Shown here one piece after another: positions 1 to 8,698 of a stretch of DNA of 64,000 nucleotides. The stretch lies in NCBI RefSeq assembly GCF_009711345.1, contig NZ_SMMA01000063.1:116225-180224 (forward strand). The letters are read 5' to 3'. The stretch is from Pseudovibrio flavus (GTDB taxonomy: Bacteria > Pseudomonadota > Alphaproteobacteria > Rhizobiales > Stappiaceae). A program made the translations under genes and the position numbers. Positions within the stretch are counted from its first letter, which is position 1. The number at the start of each line of letters is the position of its first letter. The notes below the pieces were generated by a model that worked only from the letters and a program-made list of their open reading frames with translations, had not been told where the DNA came from and did no database searches.

Positions 1-1
1 C

Positions 2-94
2 GGCTTCTTTGAAGCCATCGGGGACAGCGTGATTACCGGCCCGACCCGTACAAACGTCAACGATTTCAGAGCGATTTACATTTCCGGCGAATAA
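2..94 (+). CDS. Glycerate 2-kinase (MOFRL family), C-terminal fragment
   Basis: Only the last 30 codons are in the window; the reading frame is open from base 2 to a TAA at 92-94. The fragment contains [18 protein letters not shown], which matches the C-terminal end of the MOFRL domain of glycerate 2-kinases (often annotated as hydroxypyruvate reductase, TtuD/GckA). These cytosolic enzymes phosphorylate D-glycerate with ATP. The upstream part, and so the operon context, is outside the window. The identity rests on this short, well conserved tail. Confidence 0.75.
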   Translation, partial: GFFEAIGDSVITGPTRTNVNDFRAIYISGE

Positions 95-120
95 GCTTCG
101 CACGTATTGGAGACAAAAAA

Positions 121-151
121 GGCGCCGCTGGGGGTATCCTGCGGCGCCTTT
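121..151. terminator. Bidirectional Rho-independent terminator
   Basis: The stem GGCGCCGC (121-128) pairs with GCGGCGCC (141-148). It has an A-run on the left and TTTC on the right, so it can end both the plus-strand glycerate kinase gene and the minus-strand oxidoreductase gene that ends at 155. Confidence 0.85.
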
Positions 152-154
152 CTT

Positions 155-1312
155 CTATGCAGACTCAACGGGATGAGACTGCAAGAGGCTTTGTGCTTCT
201 TTAGCGCCCAATGCCGCGGGGCGCTGACAGGTTGTTTCAAGATCAATGAAACGGCGCTCCCTGCCGGATTGCAAAATCGAGAACATGATATCTGCAACAT
301 GCAAAGCCAGATCTTGATTACAGCGGTGCTCTCTTCCTTCAAGAATTGAGAGTGCCATGTCGGAAAGACCTGCAGCACGGTAGTTTGCAAGATCGCCCAT
401 GTTGCCGTGATTTTGGTTTGGCACTGCGAAGGGGTGGTCGCTGGCTGTCATGTTTTTTGACGTGCCTTCGCTATCAACAACGCGTACTTCACCGCCGAAG
501 AAATTGGGATCAGGACCATAAAGCGTGCCAGTTTCACCATAGAGTTCCATGTGGTTGTGGCTATGGTCTTTCACGTCCCAGCTGGCACCAAAGGTAATGG
601 TGGCACCACTTTCAAAGGATAGTAACGCGTGAATGGTCGTTTCCGTCTCAACTGTGATGGTTTCGCCGTTGCGAGGCTGCGATGTAATCACGCGCTCGGG
701 TGACGGAATGGATGTCATCGCGGCAACGCTTTTAACCGGCCCTAACAGCTGGACAAGGTTTGTGATGTAGTACGGGCCAAGGTCCAGAATTGGTCCGCCG
801 CCGTCCTTAAAGAAGAAGTCGGGGTTCGGATGCCAATGCTCCATGCCGCGGCTCATCACATGACATGTGCCGCTGGAAACCTTACCAATTGCGCCGTCAT
901 CGATCAGAGACCTGCAAAGCTGATGTGATCCACCAAGGAACGTGTCAGGGGCGGAGCCAATCCGCAGCCCCTTTTCCTTGGCTAGAGTGGCCAGTTCCTG
1001 ACCTTCTGCCAAAGATAGAACAAACGGTTTTTCGGAGTAGACGTGCTTGCCTGCCTCTAGAATGCGCTTGGAAATCTCAAAGTGAGCAGCCGGAATGGTG
1101 AGGTTTACGATGATGTCGATGTCATCCGCTGCCAGCAGTCCGTCTACCGTTTCAGCGCGAACTCCGTATTCGGATGCTCTCTGTTCGGCTGCTTCCATGT
1201 TGATATCGGCGCAGGCGCGCAGATCTAGTCCGCGAAATTTGGGACCGAGGGAGAGATAGGTCTGCGAGATATTTCCGCAGCCAATGATACCAATGCTAAG
1301 AGTGTCTGCCAT
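155..1312 (-). CDS. Gfo/Idh/MocA family oxidoreductase
   Basis: The 385-residue product has an N-terminal Rossmann nucleotide-binding motif (IGIIGCGNIS, about residues 7-16), the family's EKP motif with its catalytic-site lysine (residues 94-96), and the C-terminal substrate-domain signature GGGPILDLGPYY (about 171-182). The family oxidises or reduces sugars and cyclitols with NAD(P). It is the last gene of a minus-strand operon: its ATG overlaps the stop of the upstream TIM-barrel gene by one base (TAATG), so the two are probably translationally coupled. The neighbours (ABC importer, epimerase-like protein, LacI regulator) suggest oxidation of an imported sugar or glycoside, possibly at C3; the substrate cannot be read from the sequence. 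Confidence 0.88.
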   Translation of the reverse strand: MADTLSIGIIGCGNISQTYLSLGPKFRGLDLRACADINMEAAEQRASEYGVRAETVDGLLAADDIDIIVNLTIPAAHFEISKRILEAGKHVYSEKPFVLSLAEGQELATLAKEKGLRIGSAPDTFLGGSHQLCRSLIDDGAIGKVSSGTCHVMSRGMEHWHPNPDFFFKDGGGPILDLGPYYITNLVQLLGPVKSVAAMTSIPSPERVITSQPRNGETITVETETTIHALLSFESGATITFGASWDVKDHSHNHMELYGETGTLYGPDPNFFGGEVRVVDSEGTSKNMTASDHPFAVPNQNHGNMGDLANYRAAGLSDMALSILEGREHRCNQDLALHVADIMFSILQSGRERRFIDLETTCQRPAALGAKEAQSLLQSHPVESA

Positions 1313-2067
1313 TATACGCCTTCCAGCATTTTGACCGAAGCGATAGAGCGGCGCGCAAAGCGATCAAAGTCGCTCGGGTTGTCGTGCTCCATAACAAAAA
1401 TGGAGGCTCGGCTGCACTCTTCCAATGCCGCTAGGATCTGACCCCATGCAACAACGCCGTGGCCAACATCGGCCCAGCCATCTTCGTCCGCGCATTCCCC
1501 TTGAGGGGCAATGTCTTTGACATGTACGGCGGTGATACGCTTACCGTAGTTCTGGATCCACTCCATCGGATCATGCCCGCCGCGAACGATCCATGCAATG
1601 TCAGCTTCCCAGTCGATTTCGGGCGCTTCTGTCAGGATGATTTCCATCGGCGTGCGGCCACCGAACTCACTTTGGAACTCAAAGTCATGGTTATGCCAGC
1701 CGAAGTTGAAGCCTGCCACGGTGACCTTTTCGCCAACCGCTGCGAGTCTTTTGGCAAACGCCACCCAGCCTTTTTCGTCAGTCGGCCGTTCAGTGGCATC
1801 TAGATAGGGAGCGTAGATATTCTTAATGCCAAGGGTTGCCGCGATCTTGAGGCACTCATCCAGATTACCTTCAAGATCGTTGATACCAAAGTGGCCGGAA
1901 GGCATGGTCAGGCCATTTGCATCGAGAAGGGCTTTTGTCGCTGTAGGGTCTTCGTAGTTAGCGCCGAAGCCCTCAACCTGCGTGTACCCCATAGCAGCAA
2001 GGTCCGAAATAACTTTGGACCAAGGCTGGAAGTTACGCGCACTATATAATTGCAGGGAAAAATTCAT
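1312..2067 (-). CDS. Sugar phosphate isomerase/epimerase (xylose isomerase-like TIM barrel)
   Basis: The 251-residue protein belongs to the AP-endonuclease-2/xylose-isomerase-like TIM-barrel superfamily. Probable metal-binding and catalytic positions include WHNHDFEF (about 124-131), VHVKD (181-185) and MEHD (226-229). There is no signal peptide, so it is cytosolic. The family includes epimerases, isomerases, dehydratases and 3-keto-sugar-processing enzymes. It is coupled to the downstream Gfo/Idh/MocA gene and sits 20 bases after the ABC ATPase gene, so it belongs to the same sugar operon. The pairing resembles the E. coli YcjR/YcjS type of system, but the exact reaction is inferred. Confidence 0.82.
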   Translation of the reverse strand: MNFSLQLYSARNFQPWSKVISDLAAMGYTQVEGFGANYEDPTATKALLDANGLTMPSGHFGINDLEGNLDECLKIAATLGIKNIYAPYLDATERPTDEKGWVAFAKRLAAVGEKVTVAGFNFGWHNHDFEFQSEFGGRTPMEIILTEAPEIDWEADIAWIVRGGHDPMEWIQNYGKRITAVHVKDIAPQGECADEDGWADVGHGVVAWGQILAALEECSRASIFVMEHDNPSDFDRFARRSIASVKMLEGV

Positions 2068-2087
2068 TTGAATTCCGAATGTTTGGG

Positions 2088-3173
2088 TTAAAGACGAATT
2101 TCAGAAGCTTTGTCAAAAAGGGATGCTTTGGCCGGATCAAAACCGATTTGAAGGGTTTCACCCACGTCCACTTGGGCTTGCCCGTCCATGCGGAAATGGA
2201 AAGGCTGGCCTTCAAGAGACGTCCAGATCAACGTGTCTGATCCCATCGGCTCGACAACCTCGACATTAATGTCTCGTGTGAACGGTAGTTCGCGAGAGGC
2301 CTCACCAGCTTGTACGTGCTCAGGGCGGATGCCGAGGTAGATCGGTGCTTGATCCGATGAGCCATCCTTAAAGCCGTATCGACCGAGCTGGATATCCAGT
2401 CCCGTAGATTTGAAAGTTGGCGCATCGCCGCCGCCGAACATGCCATCTAGGAAGTTCATGGAAGGCGATCCAATAAAGCCTGCCACGTACTTGTTCACCG
2501 GATGGTTATAGATGGTGTAAGGGTCTGCAAGCTGCTGGATAACACCGCCCCGCATGATGGCAATGCGGTCTGCCAATGTCATGGCCTCCACCTGATCGTG
2601 GGTTACGTAGATCATGGTGTTGCGTAGGTTCTGGTGCAGGCGCTTCAGCTCAACGCGCAGTTCCGCACGAAGCTTTGCATCAAGGTTTGAAAGCGGCTCG
2701 TCGAAGAGAAACACATCGACGTCGCGCACAAGGGCGCGGCCAATGGCAACGCGCTGACGCTGACCGCCAGAAAGCTGAGCTGGCTTGCGATCAAGCAATG
2801 GCTCGATTTGCAGCATTTGAGCAGCGCGTTTCACACGAGTATTGATTTCATCCTTGGGAACGCGGGCGTTCTTGAGGCCGAAGGTGAGATTACCGCGCAC
2901 TGACATCTGCGGATACAGCGCATAAGACTGAAACACCATGCCGATGCCTCGATCTTTGGGTTCAGCCCAGGTGACATTGTTTCCGTTGATGAAAATCTGT
3001 CCCTCGGACAAATCAAGCAAGCCAGCGATGCAGTTCAGCAAGGTAGACTTGCCACAGCCAGAAGCGCCCAGAAGGACGAGAAATTCGCCTTCGGCTACTT
3101 CTAGGTTTAGCTGGTTGAGGACGGTCGTATCGCCAAACTTCAGGGACAGATCACGGATACTGATAGAGTTCAT
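2088..3173 (-). CDS. Carbohydrate ABC transporter ATP-binding protein (MalK/UgpC type)
   Basis: This 361-residue ATPase has Walker A GASGCGKST (36-44), the Q-loop region FQSYALYP (81-88), the LSGGQRQR signature from residue 134, Walker B FLFDEP (155-160) and the H-loop histidine in YVTHDQ (about 192). A C-terminal TOBE/OB region (about 240-361) marks it as a CUT1 sugar-importer ATPase. It acts as a homodimer on the cytoplasmic face of the two permeases encoded just upstream. The gene begins five bases after the MalG-like permease stop and belongs to the SBP-permease-permease-ATPase operon. Confidence 0.93.
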   Translation of the reverse strand: MNSISIRDLSLKFGDTTVLNQLNLEVAEGEFLVLLGASGCGKSTLLNCIAGLLDLSEGQIFINGNNVTWAEPKDRGIGMVFQSYALYPQMSVRGNLTFGLKNARVPKDEINTRVKRAAQMLQIEPLLDRKPAQLSGGQRQRVAIGRALVRDVDVFLFDEPLSNLDAKLRAELRVELKRLHQNLRNTMIYVTHDQVEAMTLADRIAIMRGGVIQQLADPYTIYNHPVNKYVAGFIGSPSMNFLDGMFGGGDAPTFKSTGLDIQLGRYGFKDGSSDQAPIYLGIRPEHVQAGEASRELPFTRDINVEVVEPMGSDTLIWTSLEGQPFHFRMDGQAQVDVGETLQIGFDPAKASLFDKASEIRL

Positions 3174-3178
3174 CGGTC

Positions 3179-4117
3179 TTATCCTTTCACGGCACCAGCG
3201 GCGATACCGCGTACAAAGAAACGTCCGGAGACGAAGTAGATCACCAGAGGCACGGCGCCGGTGAGGATCGTAGCGGCCATGTTGACGTTGTATTCCGTCA
3301 CACCCATCGTGGTGTTTACGATGTTGTTGAGCTGGACGGTCATCGGGAAGTTCTTGACGCCTGCGAAAATGACGCCGAACAGGAAGTCATTCCAGATACC
3401 GGTAACCTGCAGGATGATCGCCACAACGAAAATCGGGACCGACATCGGCACGAGCACTTTCAGGAAAATGCCCCAAAAGCCTGCGCCATCAACGCGGGCA
3501 GCTTTGAACAGTTCCTCTGGCAATGAAGCGAAGTAGTTGCGGAACAGAAGCGTCAGGATTGGCATGCCAAAGATGGTGTGCACGAACACAACTCCCTGAA
3601 GCGAACCAAACAGCCCCAGCTCACGTGTGATAATCACCAGCGGATAGAGCATGACCTGATAAGGAATGAAGCTTCCGAATATCAGGATAGTGAAGAACAC
3701 TTCCGAGCCTTTGAACTTCCAGTTGGAGAGGGCATAGCCATTCACTGATGCAATGGCGATGGAAATGATCACGCTTGGAATGGTGATCTGGACAGAATTC
3801 CAGAAGCCGACTTTTAGGCCCTCACAGTAAAGACCCGTGCAAGCGGTATCCCATGCCTTTACCCAGGGGGCGAAGGTGATTTCCAGCGGCGGCGCGAAGA
3901 TGTTGCCAAGGCGCACCTCTGGCATGCCCTTAAGGCTCGTCATCACCATCACATAAAGTGGTAGCAGGTAATAAACGGCTGCAACAAGTAGCACGGAATA
4001 AAGCATAATCCGCCCTGGATCGATGCGTTTTATCGGCTTCGCGCCTGCTGGTTCACGAGCGGCGGATTTACTGGAGCGCGGTGTCTTCTGCGCGATATCG
4101 TAGGTTTCAACAGTCAT
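3179..4117 (-). CDS. Carbohydrate ABC transporter permease (MalG type)
   Basis: This 312-residue inner-membrane protein has about six transmembrane helices and the EAA-loop motif EELFKAARVDGAGFWGIF, which contacts the ATPase. The ATG at 4117 was chosen because GAGGGGG lies five bases upstream; an in-frame upstream ATG at 4159 would overlap the previous gene by 32 bases and has no better ribosome site. It is the second permease of the CUT1 importer. The extended C-terminus ending in AAGAVKG is typical of MalG-type subunits. Confidence 0.92.
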   Translation of the reverse strand: MTVETYDIAQKTPRSSKSAAREPAGAKPIKRIDPGRIMLYSVLLVAAVYYLLPLYVMVMTSLKGMPEVRLGNIFAPPLEITFAPWVKAWDTACTGLYCEGLKVGFWNSVQITIPSVIISIAIASVNGYALSNWKFKGSEVFFTILIFGSFIPYQVMLYPLVIITRELGLFGSLQGVVFVHTIFGMPILTLLFRNYFASLPEELFKAARVDGAGFWGIFLKVLVPMSVPIFVVAIILQVTGIWNDFLFGVIFAGVKNFPMTVQLNNIVNTTMGVTEYNVNMAATILTGAVPLVIYFVSGRFFVRGIAAGAVKG

Positions 4118-4127
4118 ATGCGCCCCC

Positions 4128-5024
4128 TCATCGTGCTTGTTTTTTCTTGCCGTACTCAAGGTAGATCCAAGGGATCAGAATAATGAGAACGGTAGTGAGC
4201 ATGACGGTGGACGCGGCTAGGGCCTGACCCAAATTGGCGCGAGCGAACATGAAGTCGTAAACGTATTTTGCGGGAACTTCGGAGGCGATCCCTGGACCAC
4301 CTTGTGTCATTGCGACGACAAGATCGTACAGCTTCACAATGCCAGCAGCGACAATAACGAGTGTCGTAATCATAACGCCGCGCATCATAGGGATGACCAC
4401 AAACAGATAGGTCTTCCATGTTGGGATGCCGTCTACCTTTGCGGCCTTCCAGATTTCGCTATCGATGCCGCGAATACCTGCAAGCATAAGAACCATAACA
4501 AAGCCCGTGCCTTGCCAGATACCCGCAATCAGCAGCGCGTAGAGTACAGTTCCTCGGTTAGCGATTAGGTCAAAGGTGAAGTTCTCCCAGCCCCAAGAGC
4601 GAACCGTTTCCTGAATGCCAAGCGATGGGTTCAAGATCCATTGCCAGACAATGCCGGTCACGATGAAGGACAGAGCAAAGGGGTAGAGGTAGATTGTACG
4701 GAATGTATCCTCAAAGCGGATTTTCTGGTCAATCAGAGCCGCGAGAACAAAGCCGACAATAAAGGAAATCGTGAGGGAAAGAACGCCATAAATGGCGATA
4801 TTTTCCATGGACATAAGCCAGCGGGAGGTGCGGAAGAGGCGCTCGTATTGCGCAAACCCAATGAACTCTTCAGCGGGTAGTCCGCGCGACTTAGTGAAGG
4901 AATAAACAACCGTCCAAATAGAGCAGCCTAGAAAGACGATCAGCGTAGTGGCGATCATCGGCATTGCCGCGATTTTGGCGTTGAGGTTTCTAAATAGCGG
5001 GTTGGGCCGCTTGGCGACAGACAT
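4128..5024 (-). CDS. Carbohydrate ABC transporter permease (MalF type)
   Basis: This is a 298-residue membrane permease with an EAA loop (SEIWKAAKVDGIPTWKTY). The ATG at 5024 is preferred because GGGAG lies eight to nine bases upstream; in-frame ATGs at 5039 and 5078 are possible but lack such a site, and the longer forms would run into the inverted repeat at 5051-5072. It pairs with the MalG-type subunit that follows ten bases downstream. Substrate choice is set mainly by the binding protein encoded upstream. Confidence 0.9.
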   Translation of the reverse strand: MSVAKRPNPLFRNLNAKIAAMPMIATTLIVFLGCSIWTVVYSFTKSRGLPAEEFIGFAQYERLFRTSRWLMSMENIAIYGVLSLTISFIVGFVLAALIDQKIRFEDTFRTIYLYPFALSFIVTGIVWQWILNPSLGIQETVRSWGWENFTFDLIANRGTVLYALLIAGIWQGTGFVMVLMLAGIRGIDSEIWKAAKVDGIPTWKTYLFVVIPMMRGVMITTLVIVAAGIVKLYDLVVAMTQGGPGIASEVPAKYVYDFMFARANLGQALAASTVMLTTVLIILIPWIYLEYGKKKQAR

Positions 5025-5050
5025 CAACACGTCTCCCATGGAAATCAGGA

Positions 5051-5072
5051 GGGTCGGCGGTAAAGCCGACCC
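5051..5072 (-). terminator. Intercistronic stem-loop after the binding-protein gene
   Basis: GGGTCGGC (5051-5058) pairs perfectly with GCCGACCC (5065-5072) around a six-base loop. There is no T-run on the minus strand, so it is more likely an mRNA-stabilising or partial-termination element that keeps binding-protein mRNA above permease mRNA than a full terminator. Confidence 0.7.
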
Positions 5073-5102
5073 ATCCATTTGATCTTGGTGAGGAGAGGCG
5101 CC

Positions 5103-6338
5103 TTAGTCGGCGAACTCGATGATTTCCACGAAGCGGCCTTGAGCTTCTGCAACAGTCATTTCTGGAGTGTTGAAGAATTCAACCCAGAGATCTTCCATCT
5201 GGCCTTGTGTGTCAGAGGAGAAGGACTGCTCGGAACCCGGAAGGATGTTCTCAGGGTCAGAAAGGATCGCGATGCCCTTCTTCATGCATGCGTTTGCATC
5301 ATCAAGATTGATGTCGCCGCGAATTGGCAAAGACCCTTTCTTGAGGTTGAAGTCTACCTGAACCTGCTTGGAGACGAGTAGAGATGCCATTTCAAGCTGC
5401 GCAGCTGTGGTTTCATCATCGCCGGTTTTCGGGAAGAAGAAGGCATCGCCGCCGGTATCGAGAACAGGGTTGGCTCCAAGGCCCGGAAGACAGTCATAGT
5501 CCTGTCCAGCAACCTGACCTGCTACAGAGAATTCACCCTGCGCCCAGTCACCCATGATTTGCGCGCCAGCTTTGCCGGTAATCACCATGTTGGTAGCGTC
5601 GTTCCAAGCGCGACCCACGTAGCCGTTGTCTACCAGCGTACGAGCCTGTGCGATCGCCTCGAAAACTTTCTTCATTTCAGGGCCGCCAGCAGCTTCGACG
5701 CTCTTATCAACCTGAATTTGGCGATAAAGATCTACACCGCCTAGTGCCACCTGAAACACACCGGACATGCCGCTCAGCTGCCATGGCTCGCCGCCAACGG
5801 CTAGTGGAGTAACGCCAGCTTCAGCAAGCTTTGGAGAGCTTTCGACGAACTCGGTCCAGTTGGTTGGTACTGCAAGGCCGTTTTGCTCGTAAACGCCGCG
5901 GTTTAACCACATCCACTGGAATGAGTGAATGTTGACCGGTACGCAGTAGATGCGGCCTTCATAGCGACAGCTGTCGAGAAGCTTGGAAGGGCGGATGAAG
6001 TCGGCCCAGCCTTCTTTTTCAGCAATTTCGGTGAGGTCGGTCATCAAACCGGCTTTGATGAGGTCTTCGGCATCACGGCCAGTGTTGAGCTGGGTCGCGC
6101 CCATTGGGTCGCCGCCAGCAATACGGCTGATGATGATTGGGCGTGCGTTGCCGCCACCAGCAATAGCACCGTCTACCCAGTTGTGGCCGCTGGCGTTCAC
6201 CGCATCAGCGAAAACCTTCACAGCAGCTGCTTCGCCGCCAGAGGTCCACCAGTGAGTAACTTCAAGGTCTGCGGAATATGCAGTTGATACGCCGGCAAGC
6301 ATAGTTGCGGCGGCAAGAATTGCCTTGGTCTTAAGCAT
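5103..6338 (-). CDS. Sugar ABC transporter substrate-binding protein
   Basis: This 411-residue periplasmic binding protein has a clear Sec signal peptide (MLKTKAILAAATMLAGVSTAYSA). The mature start, DLEVTHWWTSGGEAAAV, matches extracellular solute-binding protein family 1, close in style to the glucose/mannose-binding GtsA group. It would capture a sugar in the periplasm and deliver it to the two permeases encoded downstream. It is the first gene of the minus-strand operon, reading away from the divergent LacI gene, so it is probably controlled from the shared intergenic region. The exact ligand is unknown. Confidence 0.9.
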   Translation of the reverse strand: MLKTKAILAAATMLAGVSTAYSADLEVTHWWTSGGEAAAVKVFADAVNASGHNWVDGAIAGGGNARPIIISRIAGGDPMGATQLNTGRDAEDLIKAGLMTDLTEIAEKEGWADFIRPSKLLDSCRYEGRIYCVPVNIHSFQWMWLNRGVYEQNGLAVPTNWTEFVESSPKLAEAGVTPLAVGGEPWQLSGMSGVFQVALGGVDLYRQIQVDKSVEAAGGPEMKKVFEAIAQARTLVDNGYVGRAWNDATNMVITGKAGAQIMGDWAQGEFSVAGQVAGQDYDCLPGLGANPVLDTGGDAFFFPKTGDDETTAAQLEMASLLVSKQVQVDFNLKKGSLPIRGDINLDDANACMKKGIAILSDPENILPGSEQSFSSDTQGQMEDLWVEFFNTPEMTVAEAQGRFVEIIEFAD

Positions 6339-6442
6339 GTGGATTATCCTCCCAGTAATCCGAAATACAAACCGGCCCTCGCTCCCGTCCTATGAAGGCC
6401 ATTTGACTAAAAGTAATTGGTTGCTGACAGAAATGTTTTGAC

Positions 6443-6456
6443 TGCAATCGATTACA
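6443..6456. promoter_or_regulatory. Candidate LacI-family operator
   Basis: TGCAATCGATTACA is a 14-base near-palindrome (12 of 14 positions symmetric) around the central CG, the usual architecture of LacI-family operators. It lies in the 206-base divergent region between the binding-protein gene and the LacI gene and could control both directions. Binding is inferred. Confidence 0.55.
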
Positions 6457-6544
6457 TTTATATCGTTGCCTGTGAAATCGATGCGAGTCAACCATAAATA
6501 GTGGGCACTCTGCAATAAGAGTAAGTATTGGGCGGATACGGGAA

Positions 6545-7585
6545 GTGAAAGTTGTTACGGTACAAGATGTTGCAGTTGTTGCAGACGTTTCTACAGCTAC
6601 GGTAAGTAGGGCGCTCAGCAAGCCGGAAAAGGTAAGCAACGCAACGCGCGAAAAGGTTATGGAGGCGGTTCGGATCACCGGATATCGCATCAACCAAACC
6701 GCGAGAAATTTGCGTCGCCAACAGGCTGGGGCAGTGGTTGCACTTGTGCCGAATCTTGGAAATCCCTTTTTCTCTTCAATCCTTTCCGGTATCGAGAGCG
6801 TGCTTTCAGAAGCAGGGCTCCGACTGCTAGTCGTAGACAGTGCCCAAGCTGGTTTTCAGCGTGATAGAGCCTTCGATTTTCTCTTCATGAATCAGGCGGA
6901 TGGCCTGCTGGTTTTGGACGGCTCACTAGACCTCAGACCCCTCACAGATGCCGTGCAAACCCTTGATGTTCCGCCAGTTGTTTACTGTTGTGAGTGGGGT
7001 GCAGACGGTCGGTACGCGTCAGTGCGAATCGATAACCAGCAGGGTGCGAAGCTCGCCGTTGAGCACCTCTTCGGGTTGGGGCACCGTCAAATCGGCATGG
7101 TCTGTGGACCTGCCGACAATCCGTTGACGGCAGCGCGTGAAGAAGGGTTCTTATCAGCCCTCACTGATATTGGCTTGGGCGTTCCTGATAGCTGGTTGTT
7201 CGAAGGTGATTTTTCGATAGAGGCAGGCGCGCAGGCTGCGCGTCATTGGCAGGTGCTAGAAGAGCGGCCAACTGGCATTTTTTGCATGAGTGACGAGATC
7301 GCTTTTGGCTTTATGTCAGAGCTGGATCGCATGGGTTTGTCAGTGCCAGATGATGTCTCTCTTGTTGGTTTCGATGACATTGAGATCGCATCCCGCTTCA
7401 TCCCGCCTCTCACCACTGTACGTCAGCCAAGGTTCGAGATTGGGCAGGAGGCAGCTGGTAAATTGCTGCGCAGAATTAATGGCACTGTAGAGGACTGTGC
7501 ATCCGGAAATAACCAAGCGCGGCAAACCGTTTTGCCGGTGAATTTGATGGTGCGGCGAAGCACAGCCGCGCTCAGTGAACCATAG
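6545..7585 (+). CDS. LacI family transcriptional regulator
   Basis: This 346-residue regulator has an N-terminal LacI helix-turn-helix (VTVQDVAVVADVSTATVSRAL, about residues 4-23) followed by a periplasmic-binding-protein-like effector domain that ends in the typical LPVNLMVRRST. It starts at a GTG. It is divergent from the ABC importer operon and is followed 42 bases later by a second epimerase and oxidoreductase, so it probably represses both arms until the imported sugar or a metabolite binds. A near-palindrome with central CG at 6443-6456 is a candidate operator. Confidence 0.9.
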   Translation: MKVVTVQDVAVVADVSTATVSRALSKPEKVSNATREKVMEAVRITGYRINQTARNLRRQQAGAVVALVPNLGNPFFSSILSGIESVLSEAGLRLLVVDSAQAGFQRDRAFDFLFMNQADGLLVLDGSLDLRPLTDAVQTLDVPPVVYCCEWGADGRYASVRIDNQQGAKLAVEHLFGLGHRQIGMVCGPADNPLTAAREEGFLSALTDIGLGVPDSWLFEGDFSIEAGAQAARHWQVLEERPTGIFCMSDEIAFGFMSELDRMGLSVPDDVSLVGFDDIEIASRFIPPLTTVRQPRFEIGQEAAGKLLRRINGTVEDCASGNNQARQTVLPVNLMVRRSTAALSEP

Positions 7586-7627
7586 TTTAGAGATCAGCTC
7601 ATTTTGCTTTTCGGGGAGGAGAAGTAC

Positions 7628-8683
7628 ATGAAAACGATCAAAGGCCCTGCGCTGTTTCTAGCGCAGTTTGTGGGCGACGATGCCCCGTTTAACACACTTG
7701 AAAATATGGCTGGTTGGGCCGGTAACCTTGGCTACAAGGGAGTGCAAATTCCAAGTTGGGATAAGCGCTTGTTTGACTTGGAGATGGCTGCCGAAAGCAA
7801 AGCGTACTGTGATGATATAAAGGGTATGCTCGCTACCCATGGCATGGAAGTGACAGAGCTTTCTACCCACTTGCAAGGGCAGTTGGTAGCAGTCCATCCA
7901 GCTTATGACGAAATGTTTGATGCCTTTGCTGCCGAAGAGGTTCGCGGCAATCCGAAAGCGCGGCAAGAGTGGGCTGCTAGCCAGCTGATGCTTGCGGCGA
8001 AAGCCTCAAAAAATCTGGGCTTGAACGCCCATGCGACATTTTCTGGTGCGTTGGCTTGGCCCTATGTATATCCGTGGCCGCAGCGTCCGGCAGGTTTGGT
8101 TGAGACTGCATTCGAAGAACTAGGTAAACGCTGGCTGCCCATCCTGAACGCTTTTGACGAGGCTGGTGTTGATGTTTGCTACGAAATCCATCCGGGTGAA
8201 GACCTGCATGACGGCATCACCTTCGAGATGTTCCTTGAAGAGGTGAAAGGACATTCGCGCGCCAACATCCTTTATGATCCGAGCCACTTCGTTTTGCAGC
8301 AACTGGACTACCTTGGCTTCCTTGATGTCTATGCTGATCGCATTAAGAGTTTCCACGTCAAGGATGCCGAGTTCAATTCCTCACCAAAGCAGGGCGTCTA
8401 CTCGGGCTATCAGAGCTGGGTAAACCGTGCAGGACGTTTCCGGTCTCTCGGCGATGGTCAGGTGGACTTCAAGTCGATTTTCTCAAAGCTTACAGCGATG
8501 GATTTTGATGGGTGGGCCGTTCTTGAATGGGAATGCGCGCTAAAGCACCCAGAAGATGGAGCAAGGGAGGGAGCGCAGTTCATCAAGGACCATATCATCC
8601 GCGTGACAGAGCATGCCTTCGACGACTTTGCAGGTACGGGAACTGATGAAGCTGCCAACCGCCGCATTCTTGGGCTCTCCTGA
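7628..8683 (+). CDS. Sugar phosphate isomerase/epimerase (long TIM-barrel type)
   Basis: The 351-residue TIM-barrel protein of the xylose-isomerase-like superfamily has candidate metal ligands in YEIHPGED, DPSHF, FHVKDAEF and VLEWECA. The ATG at 7628 was chosen because GGGGAGGAG lies just upstream; the open frame extends 24 bases further. It is about 100 residues longer than the TIM barrel at 1312-2067 and belongs to a different subgroup that is often found beside Gfo/Idh/MocA genes, as here. A role in isomerising, epimerising or cleaving an oxidised sugar is inferred from context. Confidence 0.84.
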   Translation: MKTIKGPALFLAQFVGDDAPFNTLENMAGWAGNLGYKGVQIPSWDKRLFDLEMAAESKAYCDDIKGMLATHGMEVTELSTHLQGQLVAVHPAYDEMFDAFAAEEVRGNPKARQEWAASQLMLAAKASKNLGLNAHATFSGALAWPYVYPWPQRPAGLVETAFEELGKRWLPILNAFDEAGVDVCYEIHPGEDLHDGITFEMFLEEVKGHSRANILYDPSHFVLQQLDYLGFLDVYADRIKSFHVKDAEFNSSPKQGVYSGYQSWVNRAGRFRSLGDGQVDFKSIFSKLTAMDFDGWAVLEWECALKHPEDGAREGAQFIKDHIIRVTEHAFDDFAGTGTDEAANRRILGLS

Positions 8684-8698
8684 ACACGAGGTACAGAT

